From contig JABAKD010000026.1 in NCBI GenBank assembly GCA_012845835.1, positions 8,914,558 through 8,978,557 on the forward strand: a stretch of DNA of 64,000 bases. The letters are read 5' to 3'. Below are positions 34,851 to 45,028 of the stretch, one piece after another. The notes below the pieces were generated by a model, which searched no databases, was not told where the DNA came from, and was given only the letters and a program-made list of their open reading frames with translations. This DNA comes from Undaria pinnatifida. Lineage: Eukaryota > Sar > Phaeophyceae > Laminariales > Alariaceae. How positions within the stretch are numbered: position 1 is the stretch's first letter; each line of letters begins with the position of its first letter. Both the position numbers and the translations under genes were made by a program.

Positions 34851-37800
34851 GCAACAGCAACAGCAACAACAACAACAATATACGAAATTGCCTACCACCC
34901 TTCTCACATCTCTAGGCAGAGTGTCCGGGTGTTCCTCCACGTAGTTCCCGATGCGCTCCATCAGGCTTTCCAACACCGGGCGAACCCTAACCTTCTCCTT
35001 GAGCCGACACACCCCGTCCAAAAACGCCTCGAGGGACGCTAGGTGAAACTCGTCGGGGAACACCTGTATCAAGCAGTCCATCAGGTAGCTCTGCGCTATG
35101 GTGTCCTTGCAGCCCACCACCTGCGCGCGCAAGGGCAAATAAAAAACAAGCGAGGAGTCAGGACACGGTAAGACAGGACCGGGCAACATCAGCAGGCATG
35201 CAGGGGAGGAGTTAGCTCCCCGGCATGACAGCATCGGGCAACACAAACAGGCAGGCAGGCAGGCAGGCAGACGGGCAGCATCATCATCCTGACCCTGCTA
35301 GTCCCAGCGTTTTCTTAGCCCCGTTAGGACTGCAATCCCCGTGTAGGAGACAAATTAGTTGGCATTAAAGTTAGATATATGTTTCGGTACAGTACAGCAG
35401 TAGAGGGTGTAAGCCCACGCCGTACACACGTTGAGCCAACCCGGCGTGTTTCAAGACATTTTTTCAGCCAGCAGGCTCTGAGACACCCGTATAGCCGTTA
35501 CGCCTCGGGCATAGCCGTTGCGCTCTGAGACGCCCTGAAAGCCGCTACGCCTCGCGCATAGCCGTTACGCTGTGAGACACCCTTAAATCGAAGACGCTCA
35601 AAGGTAAGCTTGCAGCCATCGCGCTCAAAGACAACCCATAGCCGTTACGCTGTAGACACCCATATAGCCGCCACGCTCGAAGAACCCTTAAAGCCGTCAC
35701 GCTCAAATACACCGTACAGCCGTTACGATCAACTACACCCTCATCGGAGGTACGCTCAACTACATCCTTACGGCCGTTACGCTCTAAGACGTCTTTGTAG
35801 CCATCACGCCGACCCACCTGCTCGAGGATCGGCGGAAGGATGAACTTCCGGTACTTGGCGCCGTCCACCCCTTCCAGCTGCGACAGCCGGACGAGGTTCG
35901 TCCCCACCAACAGGCGCAGGTCCTTTCTCTCTCGCTCTCGCCGCTTCTTGTCCTTGGAGAGCCCCTGTTGCTCGGTTTAGCGCCGTTCAAGGCCGCCACA
36001 CGCCGCGGTTCAACAGAGGCAAACGCACAAAAGCGACGAATCAAGGCGCGCCACAAGGTAGAAACAGCCAAGAGTCAGCACGGAGAAGCAGCTAAAGGTC
36101 AAGAGAGAGAGAAGCATTATCAGGATGGAGAAGCAGCGGAACGTCATCAAGAAACAACAGCGAAAAGTTACAAGGGACAAGCGGGAAAGCAAGCGCCTGA
36201 CAAGAAGCGACACAAACATGACGGGGAAAGGCGTGCAGAACCGGCCACAACGCACTAGGGGCGAGAGACGGTAGATCAGACCAGCAACAGTCGTACTCTC
36301 TATAAACGATCCACCGAGACAGCTCCGCCGCGAAACCACCCCCCTCGGTGCAAGAAAATGCTGCCTGGCCTGCGAAGAGTCGACGTGCTCCGTCCCGAAT
36401 TTGTAAAGGTGCGAGGGTTTGTGGTCTAAACACCACGACCACGCATGGTACTGAGATCACCCCTCTCCCCCCCTCTCCCCTCCTCTCTCACCTGTCCGTG
36501 CATGCGAACCCAGAGCTTGTTGGCTTCGATGAAGTTTTCCAGCACGAACTCGACGCTGTCATCTACGCTCCCCCCCTCTCCCTCGTACGGCGACCCGGCA
36601 TCTGGGAGCTTGTCTCTGCGGACACGGTCAGGAAGAGGACATACAATCGTGTTAGCCCTTAAACTGTTTACCTGACGCTGAACGTCATGTTGGGGCAATG
36701 CCGGCACAACGCTCACGGCAAAGCATTGAATTTGCATGCCGAATGGATGTCACCTAGAGGCACATACGAAATACGTCGAGGAAACTCTACTTTGTACTTT
36801 AACGACAACAGATGAGGACAGGCCGGCCGAGGACTCGGTCCGACAATCAATCAATCAGTGGCCGCTGTTCTCTGGCGCGTGCCGGGCGCTTGTGGGAACC
36901 ATTCCGTACTCTATTCTAGCCTTCTAGCACGCGCTTGACTTCACGTCAATCTTTTCCGTCAAGATAGGGCACACCATGCAGATCTTTTCGGCCCCCCGGC
37001 AGGGCATGCTGCCGTCCATGCATGCGACAAGCGCTCGGCGAAAAACACAAGCCAGGGGACGGCAGCATCAGCATCTGCATCCGTAGCTACCGCATCCGCA
37101 TCCGCATCCGCATCCGCAGCAGGCCTGCATCTGCATCCGTAGCTACCGCATCCGCATCCGCATCCGCATCCGCAGCAGGCCTGCTTTGTTGCATGCACGA
37201 CGAAAATAGTATCCTAGCGGTTAGCCCGGGACCCACCTGGTAACGTGCGAGAAGTAGTTCCGGAGGAAGAGGCCTCGCATGGGGTGCTGCACGCCCTTTG
37301 TCATCTCCAGAAGGTCCTTCAAGATGTCCTGCCAACACCGGCCAATCACAACACAGCAGCAACAGCGGGCAAAGCGACACAAAGAAATCAACGTGGGAGT
37401 GTGGCGTCGAAACAGCAGTCTGCAGCGAGATTTTTACTAGGAGGTGCTCCCTGTGTTCCTTAAGCGATTTCCAATCCGGCACTATGACGTTAAAATTTTG
37501 CAATTTTATAGCATTTCTGACAAGAAGACTGCGTATCTCCTCTACGCCGGAAAAAAAATAGCCGTCTCAAGAGGCCACATCGGCTGCAGCGAAACGGACA
37601 CCAACCGTCAAAATCTCCAGACAAAACGCTTCGAGCAACTAGTAGTACAAATACCAGGAGTTTGCACGGTTGACCAAAGATAGTGGCGTTCCAATTGGCG
37701 TGCCAAGAGAGGGGACGGAACCACAGCACTCCAAATATCCAAACATTGACATTCGCACTTCACCCTACCACACCGCTGCAACATCGCTTCTCGCTTGACA

Positions 37801-40800
37801 AATTATATAATTATCCTCTCGGAAAATTGCAGCCATGTTTTGGGAGACACACCACTTGGAATTACTGTGGAATGTTTTCGGCAGTAGTTCTAAAATAGTT
37901 GACATCGCTTCCCGCTATTAACAGACATATTGCTGCAACACGCCTCCTCGCTCGAGACACAGTGTTGGCTTTGGCGTCGTTTCTCGCTCGATACATTGCT
38001 TCAACACCACCTCTCGCTCTACTCATCTCAAAGTTAACGAACGGTATGCCGCGCTTTTTTTCCTTCTTTATCATTGTTCGAAAAACCGTTTCGCGTTGAA
38101 GAGCACGATGCTACACGTGGGATGGGCGAGGACCACACGCTCAAGGCGAGAAAGCGTTCGCGTGCCTGCTACGGCGTGTCAAGCCTCAACGAACAAAAAC
38201 AAAAAAATACCTAGGCACAAGCACAGATAACACATCGCACAAACACGCAAAATACAGGAGCAAATACACACAAACAGACATGCGAAGTTTCATGGACACG
38301 TTTGGAAAGGAACAAGAAAAAAGCCCGTCTCGTCGACTGAAACCATTAAATCATGTGTTAATCACTAAACTGCCGAAAACAATCTATTGCTGTCCGCACC
38401 AGCATCCAACCATGGGTTCTGAGGAAAAGAGAGGTCGACCGTTACTTTCTCCCTCTCTCGAATTGTCCCCCATCTCCCAACAATTTGGCTCACAATTACC
38501 CCATGTTCAGCCCGTCTGGCTTACCCTTGCCGGCGCCTCCTTGGAGAGGATGTAGCACGCCCCCACCGTGTTCAGCAGGTACAGCCTCGGCAGCACCATC
38601 GTGCACGCTTGCGCTTGCTCGTAGAGACCCACCATCGGCTGTCGCGCCTGCCTGTTCTGAGACGTGAAAAAATCTTCAAGATGGCGAAGTTCATCAAGAA
38701 TCTTGGGGAAAATATTTCCGTGGAAGGAGGGAGAGGCAGGGAGGAGCGGGTGTGGGTGTCAATGATCAGCCTGCGATCACGAGGTCATGACAGAGATAAG
38801 CACAAACATGTTTCCTCCAAAAAAACCGACGGCACGCTTACCACCGACGACATGAAACAGGTGGGTCCGAGACTAGACCTATGTCGAGCGTATGCACGTA
38901 TACACACACGAAACACGTATATACATACACACGACTTATGCTATCGACAACCAGGGACCAGCTAAACCTGCCCCTGCCAGCCATGTCGAAAAGCGACGGC
39001 GTCCATCTTCCCCGTCGTCCGCTCGAAGGCATGGGAGGCACTGCAAAACAAATCAAAAGCCCGCCGCTGCTATGATATGCATACCACTGCTCGCGCCACA
39101 CTCCCTCCATTCGATCCACACTCCACACCGCTTCCAAATCTGCTCTACCCGAAAACCGTGTCCCGATGCAACACCCTTATTTCACCACGCCTCTATGAAA
39201 CCTCCAGAGGGGGTTACGAGTTCTCCTATTTACCCACACGCACAAATTCAACGGTAGCGTCGAAGTACTTCCACACGTACTCGCTGTTGTAGGCATCGTT
39301 TAATACTGCCTGTAGGCTTCGCGTACTACTGCTGTAAGCACCGCGTACAACTGCTGTAAGCACCGTGTACTACTGCTTTAGGCACCGTTTACTACTGGCG
39401 CCGTACTACTGCCCCAGGCACTGTTTACTACTGCTTCAGGCATCGTGTATTACTGCTCTAAGCACCGTTTACTATTGCTGTCGTCACCGTCTACCACTGC
39501 TGCAAGCATCGCTTATTACTACTGTGCCGTACGCGGAGCTTAGATTACCCACACGCTCAACCCCAAGACCACGCAGGGACACTCAAAACGCGGCTTACGG
39601 CTGCCCCACCTTCATGTAGAGCTCGTAGTAGTTCCGGGGGGACAGCTGGGTGGTCTTGAGCTCCTTGAGCATGTTGCCGGCGTGAGTGAAGGCATTCTTC
39701 GTGTCGCTCGCGTCCTGGCGGCGCATAACACAACAGCGCCAGCGCCGGTCACCGTCCGCAGTGAGAGAAAGACGAGTCCGAACGGGGCGGGCGGAAAAGT
39801 GAGTACCCTGGATTTAAAAAAAAAAAAAATAACCGACGCGACCATCTTAGACAGCGTACACAGGACCAAGGCTGAGGTAGGGGTGGAGGGGGGCGTACTC
39901 ACTTGTTGCTTGTCTTAGTCATCTGACCACTGACCATGCATCCTTTTCGAGACGGAGCACCGTTCTTACTCCTGATGAGGACACCTCCAACAGCGCTTGG
40001 GCGCTCAGCACGTTTCATAGCAGAGCAAAATGGGAGCACTCCCCTACTCTAGCTCCGGTCACAGAGGGCTAACGCTAACGATATACTCAGCAGCATACTC
40101 AGCAGCAAACTCAGCTCCAGATACGAAGCTATAAGCTGCACTCAATAGTATAGTACCTTTAAACCTTTGAGACTCCAGAAGAAAAAATTGACGACAAAAA
40201 CTGACGATTACGGCGTAGGCCACTGCTGGTTGGCGATGATGATGATAAAATTGGTGTCCGAAGTTCGAACTACAACACTGCAAAGATTCGTACCGGATGG
40301 GTACGGCATGACTCCTTCTCGTACAGCTGCGCGCTCACGCTACTCGCAAACGCTTGAAAATATCGCAATCGTCGTTTTCTTGGGTCGCTATAGTGTAATC
40401 ATGATATATAATATATAACCAAGCCCTGAAAGAGCTAATAGCTGCGTAAGGTAGCCGGTACCAGCACCAGTATATAGTATCGGGCATACAGAGTATCTGG
40501 CACAGAGATGCAGAATCTACAATTGCTATCTATTAATGTTCACGGGCAGCGTCGTGTTTCTGGATGTGAACAACTAACCGGGTCGTTCAGCAAGATAACG
40601 ACCGCACCCTTTCGCAAAACCGCCGCAATTTCGACATGAACGCTACTTTATCGGCACACACTGATTTTCAGTCTATAATACACTCGGACACAAGAACAGA
40701 CGGGTTCACGCTCACGATAAAGCAGGAGTACCCATGCCTTCACAAACCCTTTACCCTATGCTGCCTTTCCGTCGACTAGTATATAGAGATGTATACGTAA

Positions 40801-42556
40801 CAACCGTAGTTGGTGGGGGGCAAGGCATCGTAGAGCAAAGGGTACAAAAATACGCGCACTACCGATGTATCAGGTAACAGGTGTAGTTGATGGGGAGGCC
40901 ACCTGGGGCAAAGGACACAGAAATACACGGCTATTGTATCGTGAATATCAACGTGCCTGTGTGCTTGTATCGTATGTATAACAGACAGCCAAAACGATCT
41001 GCTATACTGATGTAAGAGGTTTGTGTCGAAATCGCGGTTTTGCGAAAAGGTGCAATCGTTGTCTCGCTGGACGACCCCGTCAGCTTTCGCAACCAGGTGC
41101 ACGACGCGGCCTGTTCTTAGGTAGCAACACCCGCACAATGCAACCTTGGCCGTACGATTCATCTGGTACAACTGCTGTTGAAGTGCAGGCTCAAGAACAA
41201 CAAAAATATCAGGTATCAAACACATCAACCTATAGATGGTACCTGGTACCTGGTACACGCTTTTCGCTTTCTTTTCGTTTCTTTCCTATATCTTCTTATA
41301 TTTTCTTTGTTTCTTTTTTCCAATTGACTTGCGTCTGTCGTGCGTATGCGTAGTGATAGGTACTACGTGCAATATAGACGTGGTAGTCTTTCTTGCATGG
41401 CAAGCGGTATAGTCGGTTTTTCCAGGCGCGAGTAGTGAGACGTATGCACCAGTATGGACCTGGCACATCGTTGGCTGACTCCCGATTTCACTTCTTAGCA
41501 TGTTTCTGGTGGAGGCATGAACTGCGTCAGCTGTGATATATGCGTGTACCACCTTTGGTTTGTTTGTGCTTTTTCCCTGGGGTATTCCTCAGCTCCAGAG
41601 TGACTGGAGCCTCTCCTGTGACCACGGACTTGATTATGCGAGTTAGTGTGGAAACAACAACAACAACAACAACAGACACAAGGCTCGCTTTTGAACGTTA
41701 AGAAACTGCACCTACGAAAGAGATATCGATTTTGAGCAAGCAATATCAGAAAGAGCAACGTACAGGTTGGGTTGCAATAAGAACGAGATCATTGTTGTCA
41801 CACACATATTGGGATTTGGATTGGGCCACTTCTTGTTACTTTTCTAGCGTGGAGTACTGATAGCTGTGTGCCGGCACATGGGAAGTGAGACAGTTCGCGC
41901 TTGGCGGCAAGCACAACACAACAGAGCAGGGGGCACTCGTTATAAATAGCACAGCATCAATAACAAACCGAGAAAAACACTCCACACCTGCGGTGGATAA
42001 GAAGCCGACCAAACAGACCTGCTGCGGCCTTTTGAGAAACAGGTACGAGTCTGAGGCACCCTCCAACTGCCTGTATACCTGGTACCTGGTATTTTTCATT
42101 GACGGGGCTACCGTTTACCATCGTACCTGACATACAACGTGCCTTTTTTTCTTCTTTTTTTAATACTCATTTACATGCATACAAGAAACTCTACGGTACC
42201 GCAATGGGCATTGCTTGGTGCTGGGTGGAAATGTATGCGAAGAATACACACTACGAGTACTGCTGTTGCCGCGACTGCCGCGAAAAAAAATCTGCGTACT
42301 TGGGACTGAGGACCATACTGAGTGAGCGTGCTCAAATAGAAGCTATCCACCGTCGGCATCTCTAAGCGGCCGGGGGGAGGGGGGAGGGAGGGAGGGGGGA
42401 GGGGGGAGGGGGGAGGGGGGGAGGGGGGGGGGGGGGGGAGGGGGGAGGGGGGGAGGGGGGAGGGGGGGAGGGGAGAGGGGGGAGGGGGGGAGGGGGGAGG
42501 GGGGGAGGGGGGAGGGGGGGAGGGGGGGAGGGGGGAGGGGGGGAGGGGGGGAGGGG

Positions 42557-42587
<31 letters not shown>

Positions 42588-44520
42588 AGGGGGGAGGGGG
42601 GGAGGGGGGAGGGGGGGAGGGGGGGAGGGGGGAGGGGGGGAGGGGGGAGGGGGGAGGGGGGGAGGGGGGGAGGGGGGAGGGGGGGAGGGGGGGAGGGGGG
42701 TGGAGGGAGGGAGGGAGGGGGGCGGCGGGGCGGGGGGGGAGGGGGGAAGGGGAGAAGGGGGGGGGGGGGAGGGGGGAAGGGGGAAAGGGGGGGGGGGGGG
42801 AGGGGCGTCATGCCCAAGAGACTGAAGTCTGGGTCTGGCCATCATCGTCTTAAAATTTGTGGGCCTTCCAATGGCCGTCACAAGATAGCGTAAGACCGCC
42901 CTGACTTCTTCGCCATGTTGCTTTCTCTCCCCAGTGCCATTGATGATGTACTTGATACCCTCTACGAGCCCAATGCCGTATTTAGTCAGTTCCTAGGGTC
43001 TGCTATTATTAGTATGACATTTTTTTCTCTTTTCCTTTCCTTGCTTCCTCTTCTTGTCTTGTCTTTTCTTGCTTTTCTTTTGTTTTGTTTTCTTTCCTTT
43101 CCTTTTTCGTTTTTTCGCTACGTATCTTGTCTTTCCTTTCCTTTATCTTCTTTTCTTTTCTTTGTTTCTTTTTTCCAATTGACTTGCGTCTGTCGTGCGT
43201 ATGCGTAGTGATAGGTACTACGTGCAATATATTCGTGGTAGTCTTTCTTGGGTGGCAAGCGGTATAGCCGGTTTTTCCAGGCGCGAGTAGTGATATGCAC
43301 CAGTATGGACCTGGCACATCGTAGGCTGACTCCCAATTTCACTATTATATGTTTCTGGTGGAGGCATGAATTGCGTCAGCTGTGATATACGAGGTATGCG
43401 TGTACCAGGTACCACTTTTGGTTTGTGCTTTTTCCCTGGGGTATATTCCTTAGCTCCAGAGTGACTGGAGCCTGTCCTGTGACGACGGACTTGATTATGC
43501 GAGTTAATGTGAGAACAACAACAGAAGGTGGAAACTTCTGAGGCGCCAGTACATGCTGGTACCAGGTGCTGGTATTATACAAGTACATTGTTTCTCAACA
43601 TCAAGTGCCACACGACGCCACACACGACACCCTTCTTGCTAGCTCTTGCACCCCTTACGGCTGGAACATTCATATCGGCGCTATAGAGGTGTCACTACAG
43701 CTCTAAGTATGATGATCATTCCAGCACGTGCCCACGTGCCCACAACGCACGACGCTGTACCAGTATTCCCGCCGCATCTGAGGTTGGCATACGAGGTTCA
43801 TACCAGGTACCAGGTGCGCGTTTTCGAATTCGACCTGTGAAGAACCTAAAACGCCCCTACAATACTGGCAGCCAATAAACGACACAGACGTCGCCGCTTT
43901 GAGTAGCGCGGGCGTGGACAGCGTGGGCGCGGACGGTCCAGCGGGCACGGTTGAGGCCTTACGATCACACTATGCGCAGTCTCGACATGGCCGATCGTGC
44001 GTTTCTTGCAAAAAAAAACTGGTTGTGTGACGAAAGCTACGATATGCTTACTTCGTCTACCTGTTGCTGCTGCTTATGACACCCCCGCGGGGCTCAAGGG
44101 CATGCATGCCCAAGCACAGTACAGACTGCAGCAAAACGCTAACCGCAGGGCTTGGGGCTTTTTTTCAAGAAGCACACAGCAGATGTTTCCCAGGCGTGCC
44201 TGCTGTCTAGACGGCTGTCACGCCCAATACAAACTCTCCGCGAATCAAGTCCGTACACGCAAAAATATGGTGCCACCGCTCGGCGCAGCGTTGACGGAGT
44301 GCTACGAAAAAGATATGTTGCTCAGACCAAGCGGCGCGAGGATGTCAACATAGCAAGAGCATTACGAGATTATTCGTGTCGTGCTATCATCTACATGGAG
44401 TATATGCTTCTATCGGCTTCGTTGGAGTCTCACCGTGGCCCTTTTCATGAGAAAGGCTTCTTGCATCACCCGCTTGTTTGCCTCCGCCAGCGCTCGCTGT
44501 TGGGCAGCTGGGTCTTCCAT
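20872..44520 (-). CDS. VPS35: vacuolar protein sorting 35, retromer scaffold (17 exons)
   Basis: VPS35 is the alpha-solenoid scaffold of retromer. With VPS26 and VPS29 it recycles cargo from endosomes to the Golgi or plasma membrane. I assembled 17 exons (minus strand, CDS parts): 44520-44434, 39714-39610, 39309-39244, 38647-38525, 37328-37237, 36615-36492, 35964-35818, 35120-34908, 33819-33730, 32947-32881, 32460-32258, 30633-30487, 29672-29559, 29124-28465, 28041-27823, 26728-26573, 21060-20872. All phases agree and give 933 residues; animal VPS35 has about 796. Landmarks include the N-terminal PRLYLL motif (about residue 106), [59 protein letters not shown] and LFTEILNHY. The extra length is mainly a low-complexity insertion in exon 14. 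All introns are GT-AG except intron 9 (GC-AG). The start ATG is the only one upstream of the conserved MKR segment. The weakest part is exon 3, which is short and poorly conserved. Confidence 0.95.
21087..21375 (+). repeat. RepC dispersed repeat, one full and one partial copy
   Basis: 21087-21290 shares with 23903-24130 and 39880-40020 a G-rich head, a CTCATT..TTGC block, GACCATTGACCACG, GAGACGGAGCACCG, and ACACGTCCAACG..TTGGGCGC. A second, head-only copy follows at 21298-21375. It lies in VPS35 intron 16. Family unknown; I find no terminal inverted repeats. Confidence 0.75.
22465..22600 (+). repeat. two-copy tandem repeat, unit about 63 bp
   Basis: Two units carry CACGGTTT.TATGCGACTGGAA and CCACGGGAATC with about 15% difference. 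It lies inside VPS35 intron 16. Confidence 0.7.
23903..24130 (+). repeat. RepC dispersed repeat, copy with long G-run
   Basis: A run of about 28 guanines is followed by the RepC core, which matches 21087-21290 through to CTATCTCTCATC. It lies inside VPS35 intron 16. Confidence 0.75.
25025..25220 (+). repeat. two-copy tandem repeat, unit about 97 bp
   Basis: Units start at 25025 and 25122, each with TGTACCTCACGGACAA, GCCGCAGCGTA and CATCGCACA.CTAAAATAG. A third, more diverged piece lies near 24500-24565. It lies in VPS35 intron 16. Confidence 0.75.
28246..28415. repeat. degenerate (ACCAAC)n tract in VPS35 intron 14
   Basis: The tract consists of imperfect CAACACCAACACC units. A related ACCAAC/ACCACC tract lies in intron 9 at about 33600-33712. 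Just upstream (28064-28110) is a G-run that gives the exon 15 acceptor its C-rich tract in the transcript. Confidence 0.7.
28465..29124 (-). CDS. VPS35: VPS35 exon 14 with low-complexity insertion
   Basis: This 220-codon exon begins and ends in conserved VPS35 sequence ([11 protein letters not shown] at the start, AYEFFSQ at the end). Between them, at about protein residues 552-691, lies a run of alanines (13 in a row at one point), then acidic Gly/Glu/Ala-rich sequence and six prolines. Animal VPS35 has only about 16 residues at this place. The insertion keeps the frame and has no stop, and the flanking helices align normally, so it is probably translated as a disordered loop. Confidence 0.9.
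29361..29470. repeat. (GGTTT)n pentamer satellite in VPS35 intron 13
   Basis: A near-perfect GGTTT array of about 22 units with degenerate GGTTC/CGTTT flanks, of the same class as 8036-8112. Confidence 0.95.
34628..34888. repeat. (CAA)n microsatellite in VPS35 intron 8
   Basis: The array consists of CAA units with CGA and CAG variants and ends about 20 bases from the donor of exon 8 (34907). The open frames across it encode only single-residue runs. Confidence 0.95.
35470..35817. repeat. minisatellite abutting the VPS35 exon 7 donor
   Basis: About eleven diverged units of near 32 bp, of the type AGCCGTTACGCTCAAAGACACCC, run through the first part of intron 7. The array ends at the donor site. 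The intron happens to be open in the exon 7 frame for about 85 codons, but the conserved protein continues at exon 8. Confidence 0.75.
37072..37183. repeat. two-copy 56-bp repeat built of GCATCC hexamers
   Basis: Two exact-looking 56-bp units run from ATCTGCATCCGTAGCTACC through (GCATCC)n to GCAGCAGGCCTGC. It lies in VPS35 intron 5, about 50 bases beyond the exon 5 donor. Confidence 0.85.
39245..39535 (-). repeat. 22-bp minisatellite containing the VPS35 exon 3 acceptor
   Basis: From about 39296 to 39535, about ten units of near 22 bp (plus strand CACCGTTTACTACTGCTGTAAG) repeat. On the transcript strand several units contain a CTTACAG or CTACAG string followed by CAGTA; one of these (AG at 39311-39310) is the acceptor used for exon 3. 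Exon 3 therefore begins inside the repeat. Confidence 0.7.
39880..40020 (+). repeat. RepC dispersed repeat copy in VPS35 intron 1
   Basis: It matches 21087-21290 from the G-rich head through GACCACTGACCATG and GAGACGGAGCACCG to TTGGGCGCTCA. It lies about 170 bases upstream of exon 2 in the transcript direction. Confidence 0.7.
41254..41676 (+). mobile_element. Rep2 short retroelement, copy 2
   Basis: A C/T-rich head (41254-41320) leads into the core starting CCAATTGACTTGCGTC. The core ends GACCACGGACTTGATTATGCG and is followed by an (AAC)n tail of about seven units. The 3' repeat tail and lack of terminal inverted repeats suggest retroposition. It lies inside VPS35 intron 1, antisense to that gene. 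Confidence 0.75.
42369..42812 (+). repeat. G-rich heptamer/octamer satellite (GGGGGGA)n
   Basis: About 440 bases are almost wholly guanine, with an A every seven or eight bases and a few pure G-runs over 20 long. Complementary-strand frames give polyproline; these are not genes. Very strong G-quadruplex potential lies on the plus strand, which is the template strand of VPS35 intron 1. Confidence 0.95.
43017..43522 (+). mobile_element. Rep2 short retroelement, copy 3
   Basis: A longer C/T-rich head (43017-43168) precedes the same core as 41254-41676, ending in GACGACGGACTTGATTATGCG and a short (AAC)n tail. With the copy at 41254 it brackets the G-rich satellite in direct orientation. Confidence 0.75.
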
Positions 44521-45028
44521 CGTCGTGTGCTTTGGCAAACAAAAAAATACCTGCTTCCTGCTATTCCTCTGCCCCACCACCACCAGGACGCTCTCTGAGT
44601 CGATAAGCCAACACCAAATAAGCTACAACGGGCCGCTTTGCCCAGCTCAGTGGCAAGTACCCCTTGAGTGACACGAGCACAGGTAGCCGACACGGGACAC
44701 GGACGGGACGTAACCTGCACTTCGAAGATTTTTGTCCCCTAGAAAAAACGCCCACGAAAATCTCTACCAGGTACAAAGACAATTAGCCCAGCCCACGATA
44801 GCTAGCTCACAAGCCAACGGCGAGAAGCAAAGCAAAGCAACGGCACAATAAGAAGTTCGGCCCAGAAAACTTTTCCACTCTGAGGTATTGAGGCAGAGCT
44901 ATTGTGGCAGCGAAACGTTGTGCGTTGCGGGTGAATTCAAGCGAAAACAGCGACTCCTAGAGCGAGAGAGTGAGAGATACCAGGCACCTCAACTGCTCTC
45001 GTGGCGCTGCCCACCAACCCCGTCCACG
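44521..45028. promoter_or_regulatory. divergent promoter region of VPS35 and ZMAT2
   Basis: The two start codons face away from each other across 508 bp, so the space must hold both 5' UTRs and promoters. I see no convincing TATA box. Regulation as a shared bidirectional promoter is an inference from the layout alone. Confidence 0.5.

Noticed and set aside
34489..34944. Polyglutamine-like frame of 151 codons, with polyleucine and polycysteine frames opposite
   Set aside because: It is caused by the (CAA)n microsatellite in VPS35 intron 8.
35545..35910. A VPS35 exon 7 read-through product as the real protein
   Set aside because: The conserved sequence continues at exon 8 with canonical splice sites; the open intron reflects the minisatellite.
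35968..36258. Plus-strand 96-codon Lys/Glu/Gln-rich frame
   Set aside because: It is antisense to VPS35 intron 6, with composition driven by AAG/CAG-rich DNA; there is no splice or homology support.
42171..42881. Proline-rich open frames of 151 and 236 codons on the minus strand
   Set aside because: They are the complement of the G-rich satellite and have no non-repetitive domain.
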